Origin: Chloroherpetonaceae bacterium
Lineage (GTDB): Bacteria; Bacteroidota; Chlorobiia; Chlorobiales; Thermochlorobacteraceae
Direction: 5' to 3'
Assembly (NCBI GenBank): GCA_033763895.1
Contig: JANRJQ010000004.1
Coordinates: forward strand, 186,001-250,000
Length of the DNA: 64,000 nucleotides
A program made the translations under genes and the position numbers. Position 1 is the stretch's first letter, and every line of letters starts with the position of its first letter. This document shows, piece by piece, positions 43,939-52,395 of the stretch. Under the pieces are notes generated by a model. It made no database searches. It worked only from the letters and a program-made list of their open reading frames with translations, and was not told the origin of the DNA.

Positions 43939-44136
43939 TGGTTTGATATGTTTGTTTGTTAGAAAAAAAGAAAAAGAAGACTTGAGTCAAGCCTAACCAA
44001 TCAAATGAATATTGATGATTGACTTTAACGGGAAAAGAGACAACAACAACAGTTGTTGGTACTTAGTGGGAACAACTTTGAAGAAAAAAAAGGAATGCCT
44101 GTAGAAGCATTTTCTCTTATCGAGTCAAGCTTGGCG

Positions 44137-44985
44137 TTAGATGGAGAAATCAATAACATTTTCCTTTTCTTTGATATTTCTGATTTGAATATCGCTTTTG
44201 TGATAAACAACCATAAACGGGTTAATGCTTGAAGTTAACCAAACATTTCCACCAATAACACTATCATGACCTATAACCGTTTCACCCCCTAAAATCGTTG
44301 CTCCTGAATAGATTATCACGCGGTCTTGTATTGTCGGGTGCCGCTTTGTCGTTGAAAGTTTCTTTTCTACGCTTAATGCGCCTAAAGTTACACCTTGGTA
44401 TAATTTTACAAAGTTACCGATTTCGCAAGTTTCGCCGATTACGGTACCAGTTCCGTGATCAATAAAAAAGGGCTTACCGATTTTAGCGCCCGGATGAATA
44501 TCAATCCCTGTTTGTTGATGAGCATATTCTGTTATAACACGAGGAACGGTTGGAACGCCAAGCATACAGAGTGAATGGGCTAATCGATACATTGTGATTG
44601 CGCCAAATCCGGGATAAGTTAAAATCACATCATCAAGATGTTTTGCAGCCGGATCTCCTTGAAAGATAAACTCTGCATCGAGAAGAAGGGTTTGATAAAT
44701 GTTTGGCAAGAAGTCGATAAAATTCTTGGTAATTGCGTTTCTTTTTTCTCTGCTTTCTTCTCCAAGTGAAATCAATATTTGAATCAAATTGGCACTAATC
44801 TCATCTAAGAAAACATCGACTTCCGCAATTTGAGTAAATCGAATTGTGGTGTGGTGCGGGAAGAAAAGCGAAATCAATTTTTGAATCAGATTCACCGACA
44901 TTTCTTTAAGCGGGTAGATGTCTCTAAACTCAGAACGCGTTGAAAAGATGGATTCTGCAACCGATTTACTTTTGTTATCATTCAT
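44137..44985 (-). CDS. cysE: Serine O-acetyltransferase
   Basis: The ATG at 44985 is preferred over a TTG 23 codons upstream whose extra residues look unlike the family. 282 residues: helical N-terminus (about 1-130), then a left-handed beta helix of hexapeptide repeats with DIHPGAKIGKPFFIDHGTGTVIGETCEIG and KLYQGVTLGA; the catalytic His and Asp are in this part. It transfers acetyl from acetyl-CoA to serine. The long N-terminus is seen in many Bacteroidota-type enzymes. Confidence 0.94.
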   Translation of the reverse strand: MNDNKSKSVAESIFSTRSEFRDIYPLKEMSVNLIQKLISLFFPHHTTIRFTQIAEVDVFLDEISANLIQILISLGEESREKRNAITKNFIDFLPNIYQTLLLDAEFIFQGDPAAKHLDDVILTYPGFGAITMYRLAHSLCMLGVPTVPRVITEYAHQQTGIDIHPGAKIGKPFFIDHGTGTVIGETCEIGNFVKLYQGVTLGALSVEKKLSTTKRHPTIQDRVIIYSGATILGGETVIGHDSVIGGNVWLTSSINPFMVVYHKSDIQIRNIKEKENVIDFSI

Positions 44986-45077
44986 TATTTCAAGTGCTGG
45001 TATTTGACAAATAAAATCTGTAGTAAAAACGCTTAGTATCAAAGAATGATTCAATGATCAAGAAGTAAACCTTATTT

Positions 45078-45857
45078 ATGAATAAAATATTTGGAATAAA
45101 AGAATTTGAAATTGATAAAATACTCTCTCGCCTAGAAAAGGGCGAACGATTAGGTATCGATGAAACCAGTTATTTTCTCAATAAAGCCTCAAAATTGTTG
45201 GGCAAAGAAGCCAATCGAAAGTTATTTGAAGCTGCAAAAAAAATTACATCCCAAAATCCCTCCCTTGCGTCCTTTCCTTTCCAGTCCGATACATTACTTG
45301 TAATCAACCCTGCCAAAAAGGCTGAGGATATTTTCAATTCAATAAATTCCGTTCGATTAAAAAATTCTACGCCCTTTATCCGATTAAATCTTACACCATT
45401 CGATATTCTTGTGGTTACAAAACGCGAAAAAATAAAAGTTATTGATTTCTGTCGCAGCCTCTCGGAATCAGGCGCAGGCGCGATTTCAGGAAGGCTCGAA
45501 CCAAAGTATCAGAACGAATTTCAACTTGATGAATTTTTTAGTGTCATTATGCTCTGTCAAAAGTTTGGCATTCAATCAAGTGTGCACCTACCACTTTCCT
45601 TTTCAGACATAGATAAAATCCATCATTTGGCGAAGGTTAGAGAGTTTGCCGACAGAACCAAAAACATTTCTTTTCTTGTTCTTTATATTGATAAGAAAAT
45701 TAGTACGTCGAAATTTCTGAAGGCTGTTGCACTCACAAGATTAATGCTTGATAATCTCAAATACATTTCAATTTCTGATACAGGACTAGATCAAGAGAAA
45801 CTTCTTTCAAAGGACGTTTTGGAGGAAGCTGTCAAATTGGGTTTAAACTTAATTTGA
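45078..45857 (+). CDS. MqnC/MqnE/CofH-like protein lacking radical SAM cysteines
   Basis: 259 residues. The N-terminus ILSRLEKGERLGIDETSYFLN matches the entry helix of the menaquinone (futalosine) radical SAM enzymes. Later parts also follow that family: SLSESGAGAISGRLEP, then DEFFSVIMLCQKFGIQSSVHLPLSFSD.DKIHHLAKVREFADRT, then ALTRLMLDNLKYISIS. The expected CxxxCxxC near residue 65 is absent: only two cysteines occur, far apart, and about 100 residues are missing. It therefore cannot be a standard radical SAM enzyme; it could be a partner subunit or a repurposed paralogue. It is divergent from cysE. The family assignment is from pattern only. Confidence 0.6.
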   Translation: MNKIFGIKEFEIDKILSRLEKGERLGIDETSYFLNKASKLLGKEANRKLFEAAKKITSQNPSLASFPFQSDTLLVINPAKKAEDIFNSINSVRLKNSTPFIRLNLTPFDILVVTKREKIKVIDFCRSLSESGAGAISGRLEPKYQNEFQLDEFFSVIMLCQKFGIQSSVHLPLSFSDIDKIHHLAKVREFADRTKNISFLVLYIDKKISTSKFLKAVALTRLMLDNLKYISISDTGLDQEKLLSKDVLEEAVKLGLNLI

Positions 45858-45999
45858 AAAGTACATTTTCTTAATGGTTTAACGACGTTGATAAACGGTA
45901 GACCTATTATGGATGGCATTTAACATTTTTTGTGACTTCTCGTAGAAACTTTGTTTAAATATCATTTTGTTAGTAGCAAAAATTAATCTTTCTATTTCA

Positions 46000-47562
46000 A
46001 TGATGAATCGAAAAACGCTTTTTGCATCTATTGGACTCCTATTTATTGGGGTAATTATAGGTATCGTGTTTGTTTCAGGGCTTCATTGGTCGAGTGAAGC
46101 CTCGGCACAGCAAGCAAATTCAGTTCCACAGTTAGGGAATGGGACTTACAAGCCCACTGAATCGATGCAGTTGCTCAAGTCATTTAATCAAGCTTTTATT
46201 GATGTCGCAAAGGTTGTTCGTCCTACTGTTGTCAGCATCAGTGTTAAGTCTGAAATGGCTTCAAAGAGCATGCCTAAAGATCAATTTCACAATTTTGACG
46301 GACAAGAGAACGAAGAAGGAGAAGAAAAAGAGCCGCAATCGCCAGACTTATTCCGGTTCTTTTTTCCTCCCAGAGGCGAACGGAATATGCCCAAAATGTC
46401 CAGCGGCTCAGGTGTGATTATCAGTTCAGACGGATATATCATTACCAATAATCATGTCGTTCAGGATGCAGAGAAAAATGGCGAAATCAAAGTGATGTTG
46501 GATGATAAGCGTGAGTTCCCTGCTAAATTAATTGGCCGTGATCCGCTCACTGATATCGCAGTAATAAAAATTGAAAGTAAAGATCTCCCGGTGATTTCGT
46601 TTGGCGATTCAGAAACCGTTCAAGTAGGCGAGTGGGTAGTTGCTGTTGGCAATCCGCTCCAACTCAATTCGACTGTGACAGCTGGAATTGTAAGCGCAAT
46701 TGGAAGAAACCTTCAGCTGATGCGAGATGCTTACAGTGTTGAGAATTTTATCCAAACCGATGCCGCCATTAATCCCGGAAATTCTGGAGGGGCTTTGGTG
46801 AATTTAGAAGGAAAACTGATTGGGATTAATACAGCGATTGCCTCTCAAACAGGCTTTAATGCAGGATACGGATTTGCAGTTCCGATAAATTTAGCGCGCT
46901 CTGTAGTTGAAGATTTAATTCGATACGGAAAAATTTCTCGTGGTTACTTGGGTGTTCAGATTTCTTCAATTGACGCGGTAACGGCTAAAGCGGTTGGTCT
47001 TGATTTACCTGAGGGTGCAATGATTCAATCTGTTTTGGAAGACGGTGCGGCAAAACGAGCCGGCTTAGAATCGGGCGATGTCATTTTGAGTGTCGATGGA
47101 AAGAAAGTGAAAGAGCCTAACGATTTACAGGCTTTTGTTGCGCGCAAACACCCCGATGAAACCGTGGTGGTTAAAGTTTGGAGAGATAAAAAAGAACGCG
47201 AATTCAAAGTAAAACTTCAAGCGAGAAAAGAGGAAACAACAATTGCAAGTACCTCACCTTCGGCACCGCTTCGACATGAACAGCTTGGTATCGAAGTTCG
47301 GGAACTGACTAGTGAAGAAAAGAAACAGTATGATGCTGACTATGGCGTGATGGTAAAGAGCGTAAAACCCTTTGGCCTAGCGGCAATGAGAGGTTTACAA
47401 AATGCCGATGTTATTCTTGAAGTAGGGAAAAAGCGGATAAAGAATGTCTCTGATTTTAAGGATGCAATGAATGAATTAAAGAATGAAGCCGCAACGCTCA
47501 TTCGAGTTAGAAAGCCGGATAAAACGACCCGTTTTATTGCAATAGAAGTGGCTTCAAAATAA
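46000..47562 (+). CDS. HtrA/DegP-type periplasmic serine protease
   Basis: 520 residues from the ATG at 46000; a second ATG follows directly, and a TTG at 45967 is less likely. A signal anchor covers about 6-27. The trypsin-like domain has the triad His in IITNNHVVQDAE, Asp in DPLTDIAVIKIE and Ser in INPGNSGGALVN. The LA loop region is unusually acidic (ENEEGEEKEPQ). Two PDZ domains follow (SRGYLGVQISSI; LGIEVRELTSEE). It degrades or refolds damaged envelope proteins. The domain arrangement is that of DegP/DegQ. Confidence 0.94.
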   Translation: MMNRKTLFASIGLLFIGVIIGIVFVSGLHWSSEASAQQANSVPQLGNGTYKPTESMQLLKSFNQAFIDVAKVVRPTVVSISVKSEMASKSMPKDQFHNFDGQENEEGEEKEPQSPDLFRFFFPPRGERNMPKMSSGSGVIISSDGYIITNNHVVQDAEKNGEIKVMLDDKREFPAKLIGRDPLTDIAVIKIESKDLPVISFGDSETVQVGEWVVAVGNPLQLNSTVTAGIVSAIGRNLQLMRDAYSVENFIQTDAAINPGNSGGALVNLEGKLIGINTAIASQTGFNAGYGFAVPINLARSVVEDLIRYGKISRGYLGVQISSIDAVTAKAVGLDLPEGAMIQSVLEDGAAKRAGLESGDVILSVDGKKVKEPNDLQAFVARKHPDETVVVKVWRDKKEREFKVKLQARKEETTIASTSPSAPLRHEQLGIEVRELTSEEKKQYDADYGVMVKSVKPFGLAAMRGLQNADVILEVGKKRIKNVSDFKDAMNELKNEAATLIRVRKPDKTTRFIAIEVASK

Positions 47563-47574
47563 TGACTTACGAAT

Positions 47575-47602
47575 GAAACAGGGCTTGAAAGAGCCCTGTT
47601 TC
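47575..47602. terminator. Bidirectional terminator between htrA-like and acyltransferase genes
   Basis: GAAACAGGGCT (47575-47585) pairs with AGCCCTGTTTC (47592-47602) around a 6-base loop, between convergent genes. The T-run is short, but the stem is perfect and 11 base pairs long. Confidence 0.75.
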
Positions 47603-48365
47603 ATTTTCTTTTCGGGAAAAATTTTTCTCTAAACAAATCCCATTTTTTATTGATTGAAGCACTACCCTCAACAAGAATTTCTCCACCTCTAACATCTTTT
47701 GCAATTCCCCTTTCTTTGAGTAAGTCAAGTTCTGAGGTTACTTCGCTTTCCATTTCTTCGGTTAATACTTTTGGATTAATTGAAGACTCCGGAGTGAGAA
47801 TTTTTGGAGCGCGAAACGAAAGCCAAAGTTCGGGTTTTTGCTCTCCAAGGTATTCAATACGGGTTGCAAATGGAGTTAAATAAACGGAGTGTTTTTTTTG
47901 AAGAATTTTTTCAGCAATTTTTGCCGTGCCGTTGAAGAAATTAAGTGGCCTTTTTTCAACTGATTCAATAGTGCCTTGCGGAAATATCCATAACCCGTTT
48001 GGTTTTGCGGATGGAGAAAGCAAACACTCAACAGCATAATTCAGTGTTTCAATTGCTTCTCTTGGATTTTCACGGACAATTGAAAACGCGCCTAACTTTC
48101 TAAAGAACTGATAACGAACGAGTTGTTTATACTCGATGATGATAAAGAGGTTTTGATTTAAATAGGCTTCATTGCAAAGTTGAGACCAAAATCCATCCCA
48201 CCAATAGGAATGATTTGAATATAGAATCATAGGAATCTCACGGTTTACATTTTGGAGGTTAGCGCTTCCAAAAACACGAACTTTATCAAAGTGTTTTTTG
48301 AATTCCCGACGAGAATAATGTCGGAACCAAAATGTGTAAAGTGCACTTCGGTCAACTTTTAACAT
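47601..48365 (-). CDS. PlsC-like acyltransferase
   Basis: A 254-residue member of the glycerophosphate acyltransferase superfamily. The catalytic HX4D motif is YSNHSYWWDGFWS near residue 50-62. The second block is IFPQGTIES, equivalent to the substrate-binding FPEGTRS. No strong membrane helix is seen, so it is probably peripheral. It transfers an acyl chain to a lysophospholipid or related acceptor; the exact substrate is uncertain because the spacing differs from standard PlsC. The last bases overlap the terminator stem. Confidence 0.82.
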   Translation of the reverse strand: MLKVDRSALYTFWFRHYSRREFKKHFDKVRVFGSANLQNVNREIPMILYSNHSYWWDGFWSQLCNEAYLNQNLFIIIEYKQLVRYQFFRKLGAFSIVRENPREAIETLNYAVECLLSPSAKPNGLWIFPQGTIESVEKRPLNFFNGTAKIAEKILQKKHSVYLTPFATRIEYLGEQKPELWLSFRAPKILTPESSINPKVLTEEMESEVTSELDLLKERGIAKDVRGGEILVEGSASINKKWDLFREKFFPKRK

Positions 48366-48579
48366 GTAGATTTAAAGAAAACTTGTGATTTATCTCACGA
48401 TTTCAAATAATTACCCTCGTAAAACATGTATATTTCATAAATCGTGTGAATGTACTTTTTTACTATTGTCATTTGACGCATAGATTGAAACAAAAACAAA
48501 GACTTCCAATTTCCTTCTCAAGTCAATATTTCGGTATGTCGGTTTCATGCCGTTGAATTCAATCAATAATAATACAATT

Positions 48580-49995
48580 ATGAAACGCTTATTTATTGTA
48601 TTTCTATTTAATGCACTATTATTTGAGCATGCTGTTGCTAGTGATAAGATTTATTCATCTTCCTCACAAGGTAATCAGCATTTGGCTTTAATTCATTTTT
48701 CTCAACATTCTTTGCAGCCAAATAAAAAAACTGAAGTTAAACCTAAGGAAAATGTAACCAAGCCTTCATCAAAACAAAAAAAAAGCAGTTGGGGGAATGA
48801 GATTGTTTATACAAAAAGGAGCAATAACGCTGTTCGGTCTGGAGCTGGAGCATTTTTTCCCGTTGTTGCAACTGTACCTGAAAACATGCCTCTAAAGGTG
48901 ATGGATCGGGGGGAAAAGTGGCTGAAGGTTCAATTGCCGGATAAGAAAGAAGGATGGATTGCCGAAAACTGTTTGGTTGATAGACCCACTGACGCCAATG
49001 CTTCAAAACGCCTTGCGTCTTCTTGGAGTGGTGGAAAAGCCTCACGCGCTGGAGTTGCTGCGGCTGTAAAAGGGTTTGCCGGGAAATTTGGCAAAACGAA
49101 TTCTGGAAATGTGAATGCTGTGTTTGAATATGCACAAAAGGGCTTTACGCTTTCGGAGTACACATCGTTTAATTCACCAATTAGTCGTGCTGGCTCTACA
49201 AATCGAGGGAAGTTCACACTTGGCTCCGCCGGACTCTCTTCCGGTGCTTACGATGTGCGTTTTGCAGAACAGCAGATTGGAGCAGGAATTGCTGCGAGAA
49301 TTATTGCAACCAAAGGGTTATACAACGACCGTGCCCTTCATCAGTATTTGAACCTCATTTGCACATCAATTGCTATGAATTCAGAAAGTTATGATGTTGA
49401 TTTTACGGTCTATATCCTCAACGACAATCTCATTAATGCGTTTGCGCTTCCGGGCGGATATATTTTTGTAACCACCGGTCTTATTAAAGCATGCCAAGAT
49501 GAAGCAGAACTTGCTACGGTTATCGCTCATGAAATGGGGCATGTCATTTTAAGACACGGTCTTCAAGAACTCTCAAAGCGAATTGCTAAAATAAGGGCTG
49601 AAATACTTTTTGATGAATTGGACGCGGAATTTGAAGACGAGCGGGATGAAGAAGAAAAGGAAATGGAGGCCGAACTGGACAACATAGCGGAGGAAGCCTA
49701 CGAAAGATGTATTGGCCGCCGATTAATGCAGTATGAATTTGAAGCGGATAAAGCCGGCGCAGTTCTTTCAGCAAATGCTGGCTATGACCCCACGGCAATC
49801 GTAAGGATGTTACGAACCGTTTCGGGAATTCAGGCTTCGCAACCAAAACCTGAGAGTCTTGATTCTGAATATTTTAATACCAACGAATACAAACTGCGTA
49901 TTTCTGGCGTTGAGTCTTTTATCTCCGTTGGATATAACTCTTCAGGAGCTACTCTTCGCGACCGATTTAATTCGCGAACTTCGAAACTTCGATAA
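48580..49995 (+). CDS. SH3-domain M48-family metalloprotease
   Basis: 471 residues from the ATG at 48580, which gives a clean signal peptide (MKRLFIVFLFNALLF...AVAS); an ATG 11 codons earlier is less suitable. A basic linker and a bacterial SH3 domain follow (about 80-140: NNAVRSGAGAFFPVVATV, KWLKVQLPDKKEGWIAENCLV). The M48 peptidase has the zinc site HEMGH in VIAHEMGHVILRH and the third ligand Glu in YEFEADKAGA. Between them lies a very acidic helix (DEEEKEMEAELDNIAEE). Such BepA/Oma1-like proteases handle outer-membrane or cell-wall protein quality. The SH3 domain may bind peptidoglycan. Confidence 0.9.
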   Translation: MKRLFIVFLFNALLFEHAVASDKIYSSSSQGNQHLALIHFSQHSLQPNKKTEVKPKENVTKPSSKQKKSSWGNEIVYTKRSNNAVRSGAGAFFPVVATVPENMPLKVMDRGEKWLKVQLPDKKEGWIAENCLVDRPTDANASKRLASSWSGGKASRAGVAAAVKGFAGKFGKTNSGNVNAVFEYAQKGFTLSEYTSFNSPISRAGSTNRGKFTLGSAGLSSGAYDVRFAEQQIGAGIAARIIATKGLYNDRALHQYLNLICTSIAMNSESYDVDFTVYILNDNLINAFALPGGYIFVTTGLIKACQDEAELATVIAHEMGHVILRHGLQELSKRIAKIRAEILFDELDAEFEDERDEEEKEMEAELDNIAEEAYERCIGRRLMQYEFEADKAGAVLSANAGYDPTAIVRMLRTVSGIQASQPKPESLDSEYFNTNEYKLRISGVESFISVGYNSSGATLRDRFNSRTSKLR

Positions 49996-50013
49996 AATAA
50001 TTCTCAATAAAAG

Positions 50014-50037
50014 CGCCTGAGAAGTCAGGCGTTTTTT
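50014..50037 (+). terminator. Intrinsic terminator
   Basis: CGCCTGA (50014-50020) pairs with TCAGGCG (50025-50031) around GAAG, followed by six T. It ends the metalloprotease transcript. Confidence 0.9.
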
Positions 50038-50072
50038 ATTTTCATTGCTCTTTGAACTTTGCAACTTTAGGA

Positions 50073-51266
50073 ATGAAAAAATCGCCTCTCCTGATTCTTT
50101 TTTTTACAGTTCTGATTGATCTTATCGGATTTGGATTAGTATTACCGTTACTTCCAAACTACGCTCGAGAAATGGGTGCAAGCTCATTTGAGATAGGCCT
50201 TATCGCTTCAGCATATTCATTTATGCAGTTTTTTTTTGCTCCGGCTTGGGGCAGTTTAAGTGATCGAATCGGTCGAAGACCGGTGATTCTTATCAGCGTA
50301 GCGACTTCCGCCTTCTCTTACTTTTTCTTCTCTCAAGCAAATACCATTTTATTGCTTTTGCTTTCGCGAATTTTAGCGGGTATAGGCTCTGCAAATGTTG
50401 GTGTCACGCAGGCGTATATCACCGATATTTCAGATTCGTCAACCCGCTCAAAAAGTCTTGGCATTCTAGGTGCTGCTTTTGGATTGGGGTTTGTGTTAGG
50501 GCCTCCAATTGGTGGATTAATAAAAACATATTATGGCGGTGCTGCGGTTGGCTATAGCGCAGCCTTAATTACCTTACTTGACTTTGGGCTTGCTTATTTT
50601 CTTTTACCCGAATCTTTAACTGAAAAAAGAAACACAGAAATTTCTTTTAATCCATTTCACGGAGAAAAACTCGCAGCGATGTTTCGCTTTCCGGCTGTCA
50701 ATCGGTTGTATCTCACAAGCTTTTGTTTTGTATTTGCTTTTGTCAATATGCAGATTACCATTCCACTTTTATGGAAAGAGAAGTATTCATTTTCAGATGC
50801 CGATATTGGGTTTCTCTTTTCGATGATAGCAGTTGTTTCGGTGGTTGTACAAGGTGGTTTAATTGGAAAACTTGTAAGAATATTTGGTGAAAGAAAATTA
50901 CTTCCAATTGGATTGGCGCTTATGTTACTTGGTATCGGGTTTCTTCCTTTTGTCCCCGCCAGTAAATTTCTTTCCTATGGAAGTTTAACGCTAATCATTC
51001 TTGCTTTGGGAAATGGGCTTTGCAACCCTATTAACACTTCCCTTGTTTCACTTTATACACCGAAAGATGCCCAAGGAGAAATTTTAGGTGTCTTACAGTC
51101 AGTTGGTTCTTTGGGGCGAGTGATTGCTCCTTTTACGGGGAGTTTGCTTTATGGAATTGATCTTCATGCACCTTATTTAACCGGAAGTTTATCCCTTTTT
51201 ATTGGGCTTATTGTTTCATTTTCTCTCGCTTCTTTTGAACTCAATCATATAAAAGAAGCGGTTTAA
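50073..51266 (+). CDS. MFS transporter, drug-efflux type
   Basis: 397 residues from the ATG at 50073; a TTG seven codons upstream is possible. Twelve helices. Motif A between helices 2 and 3 is GSLSDRIGRRPVI, and helix 1 contains DLIGFGLVLPLLPNYA, which together place it in the DHA1/TetA-like branch of proton-coupled exporters. AYITDISDSSTRSKSLGILGAAFGLGFVLGPPIGG carries the antiporter motif C (GxxxGPxxGG). The substrate is not deducible. A response regulator gene starts 12 bases after its stop, so it may be co-transcribed with it. Confidence 0.9.
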   Translation: MKKSPLLILFFTVLIDLIGFGLVLPLLPNYAREMGASSFEIGLIASAYSFMQFFFAPAWGSLSDRIGRRPVILISVATSAFSYFFFSQANTILLLLLSRILAGIGSANVGVTQAYITDISDSSTRSKSLGILGAAFGLGFVLGPPIGGLIKTYYGGAAVGYSAALITLLDFGLAYFLLPESLTEKRNTEISFNPFHGEKLAAMFRFPAVNRLYLTSFCFVFAFVNMQITIPLLWKEKYSFSDADIGFLFSMIAVVSVVVQGGLIGKLVRIFGERKLLPIGLALMLLGIGFLPFVPASKFLSYGSLTLIILALGNGLCNPINTSLVSLYTPKDAQGEILGVLQSVGSLGRVIAPFTGSLLYGIDLHAPYLTGSLSLFIGLIVSFSLASFELNHIKEAV

Positions 51267-51278
51267 TTATCAACTAAA

Positions 51279-51863
51279 ATGTATTTAAGGTCTTTGCTCA
51301 TCATTGATGATGATCCGAATGTTCATAACCTTTATGCCATTACACTTCACGACTTTCACCTAAAGATCCACTCTTGCTTCAACGGATTTGAAGGGTATCA
51401 AGAGTTGCGTTCTAACAGTTACGACCTCGCGCTAATGGATATTGAAATGCCTGAAATGACCGGTTTGCAGGTTTTGGAAAGATTAACCGGTGAAGGTGTG
51501 TCGTTTCCGCCGGTTATTGTGATTAGTGCAGCTGAGGGGAATCATTTGATTTCAGACTGTATGAATCGAGGCGCATCCGATTATTTAAAGAAACCGGTAC
51601 GCACCTCTTTTTTGAAATCTGTGGTTAGAGACATTTTAGACACTGTTGATATTACAAAACAGAGTTTACCAAGAGCGATGTATGAGATGGCAAGGCGAAA
51701 ATCAACGGCAGATCTTATCATCTCAACTGATTTAGGCATCGGAAATATCAAGTATAAATTTGGGAAACTTATCGAAGCATCATTTTTAGGGAAAACTGGA
51801 ATTAATGCCGTTGATCTTCTGAAGGAAATTCAAAAACTTAAAATTGATGTCGAACATCGATAG
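51279..51863 (+). CDS. Response regulator with short C-terminal extension
   Basis: 194 residues. A complete receiver occupies about 5-120: acidic cluster LLIIDDDPNV, phospho-acceptor in LALMDIEMPEMTG, switch Ser in VISAAEG, and Lys in YLKKPV. The following 70 residues are helical with KSTADLIISTDLGIGNIKYKFGKLIEASFLGKTG and resemble no DNA-binding fold I know. It overlaps the next gene, an acetyltransferase, by 17 bases, which suggests translational coupling. No kinase is adjacent; the nearest is the TPR kinase at 53.7 kb on the other strand. Confidence 0.87.
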   Translation: MYLRSLLIIDDDPNVHNLYAITLHDFHLKIHSCFNGFEGYQELRSNSYDLALMDIEMPEMTGLQVLERLTGEGVSFPPVIVISAAEGNHLISDCMNRGASDYLKKPVRTSFLKSVVRDILDTVDITKQSLPRAMYEMARRKSTADLIISTDLGIGNIKYKFGKLIEASFLGKTGINAVDLLKEIQKLKIDVEHR

Positions 51864-52371
51864 TCTTACTTCGTTAACCCTTTCTTTTGAACCGCTCCAA
51901 CCGAAAGATTTTGCTACACTCAGAGCTTTAGCAGATTGTATTTGGAAGGTGCATTATCCCGGAATTATCTCAATGGAACAAATCGAGTTCATGTTAGAGA
52001 GAAACTTTAATGATGACAAGATTCTTTTGGAGTTATCACAAGGATTTATTTATGAATTAATGATACTTAATGGGGAAGCCGTCGGATATACTGCCTACCG
52101 CTTTGAAACTGAATCGCAACGCGTTTTTTTGAGCAAGATGTATTTGCTTGTTGAGCTTCACGGCAAGGGATTAGGGCAACAAGCGCTATCTCATGTTTTA
52201 GCGTATGCAAAGGAACAACATGCCTCTTCGGTCTATCTCTTCGTAAATAAAAAAAATGAAAAAGCGATTCTTGCTTACCAACGATTTGGCTTTAAGAAAA
52301 ATCGTGAATTAATCACACAGATTGGAGGAGGTTTTGTGATGGATGATTTTGAGATGACCTTTCAGTTTTGA
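51847..52371 (+). CDS. GNAT-family N-acetyltransferase
   Basis: 174 residues from ATG 51847, inside the end of the response regulator gene. The acetyl-CoA site is in LLVELHGKGLGQQALSHVLAYA, the classic Q/RxxGxG/A motif as HGKGLGQ. VYLFVNKKNEKAILAYQRFGFKK is the usual last half. The start region DFATLRALADCIWKVHYPGIIS resembles small-molecule or protein acetyltransferases of the RimI/spermidine kind. Acceptor unknown. It may act with the overlapping regulator. Confidence 0.88.
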   Translation: MSNIDSLTSLTLSFEPLQPKDFATLRALADCIWKVHYPGIISMEQIEFMLERNFNDDKILLELSQGFIYELMILNGEAVGYTAYRFETESQRVFLSKMYLLVELHGKGLGQQALSHVLAYAKEQHASSVYLFVNKKNEKAILAYQRFGFKKNRELITQIGGGFVMDDFEMTFQF

Positions 52372-52395
52372 ATCAAATAGGAACAGAAACGACTC

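Noticed and set aside
44025-44210. 61-codon frame overlapping the end of cysE
   Set aside because: Same strand, different frame, Ser/Lys-rich without pattern; it is a by-product of the cysE coding sequence and its downstream gap.
48743-49217. Long antisense frames opposite the SH3-M48 protease gene
   Set aside because: The + strand protein has complete motifs through this region; the antisense translations are Gln/His- or Pro-rich and lack any start signal.
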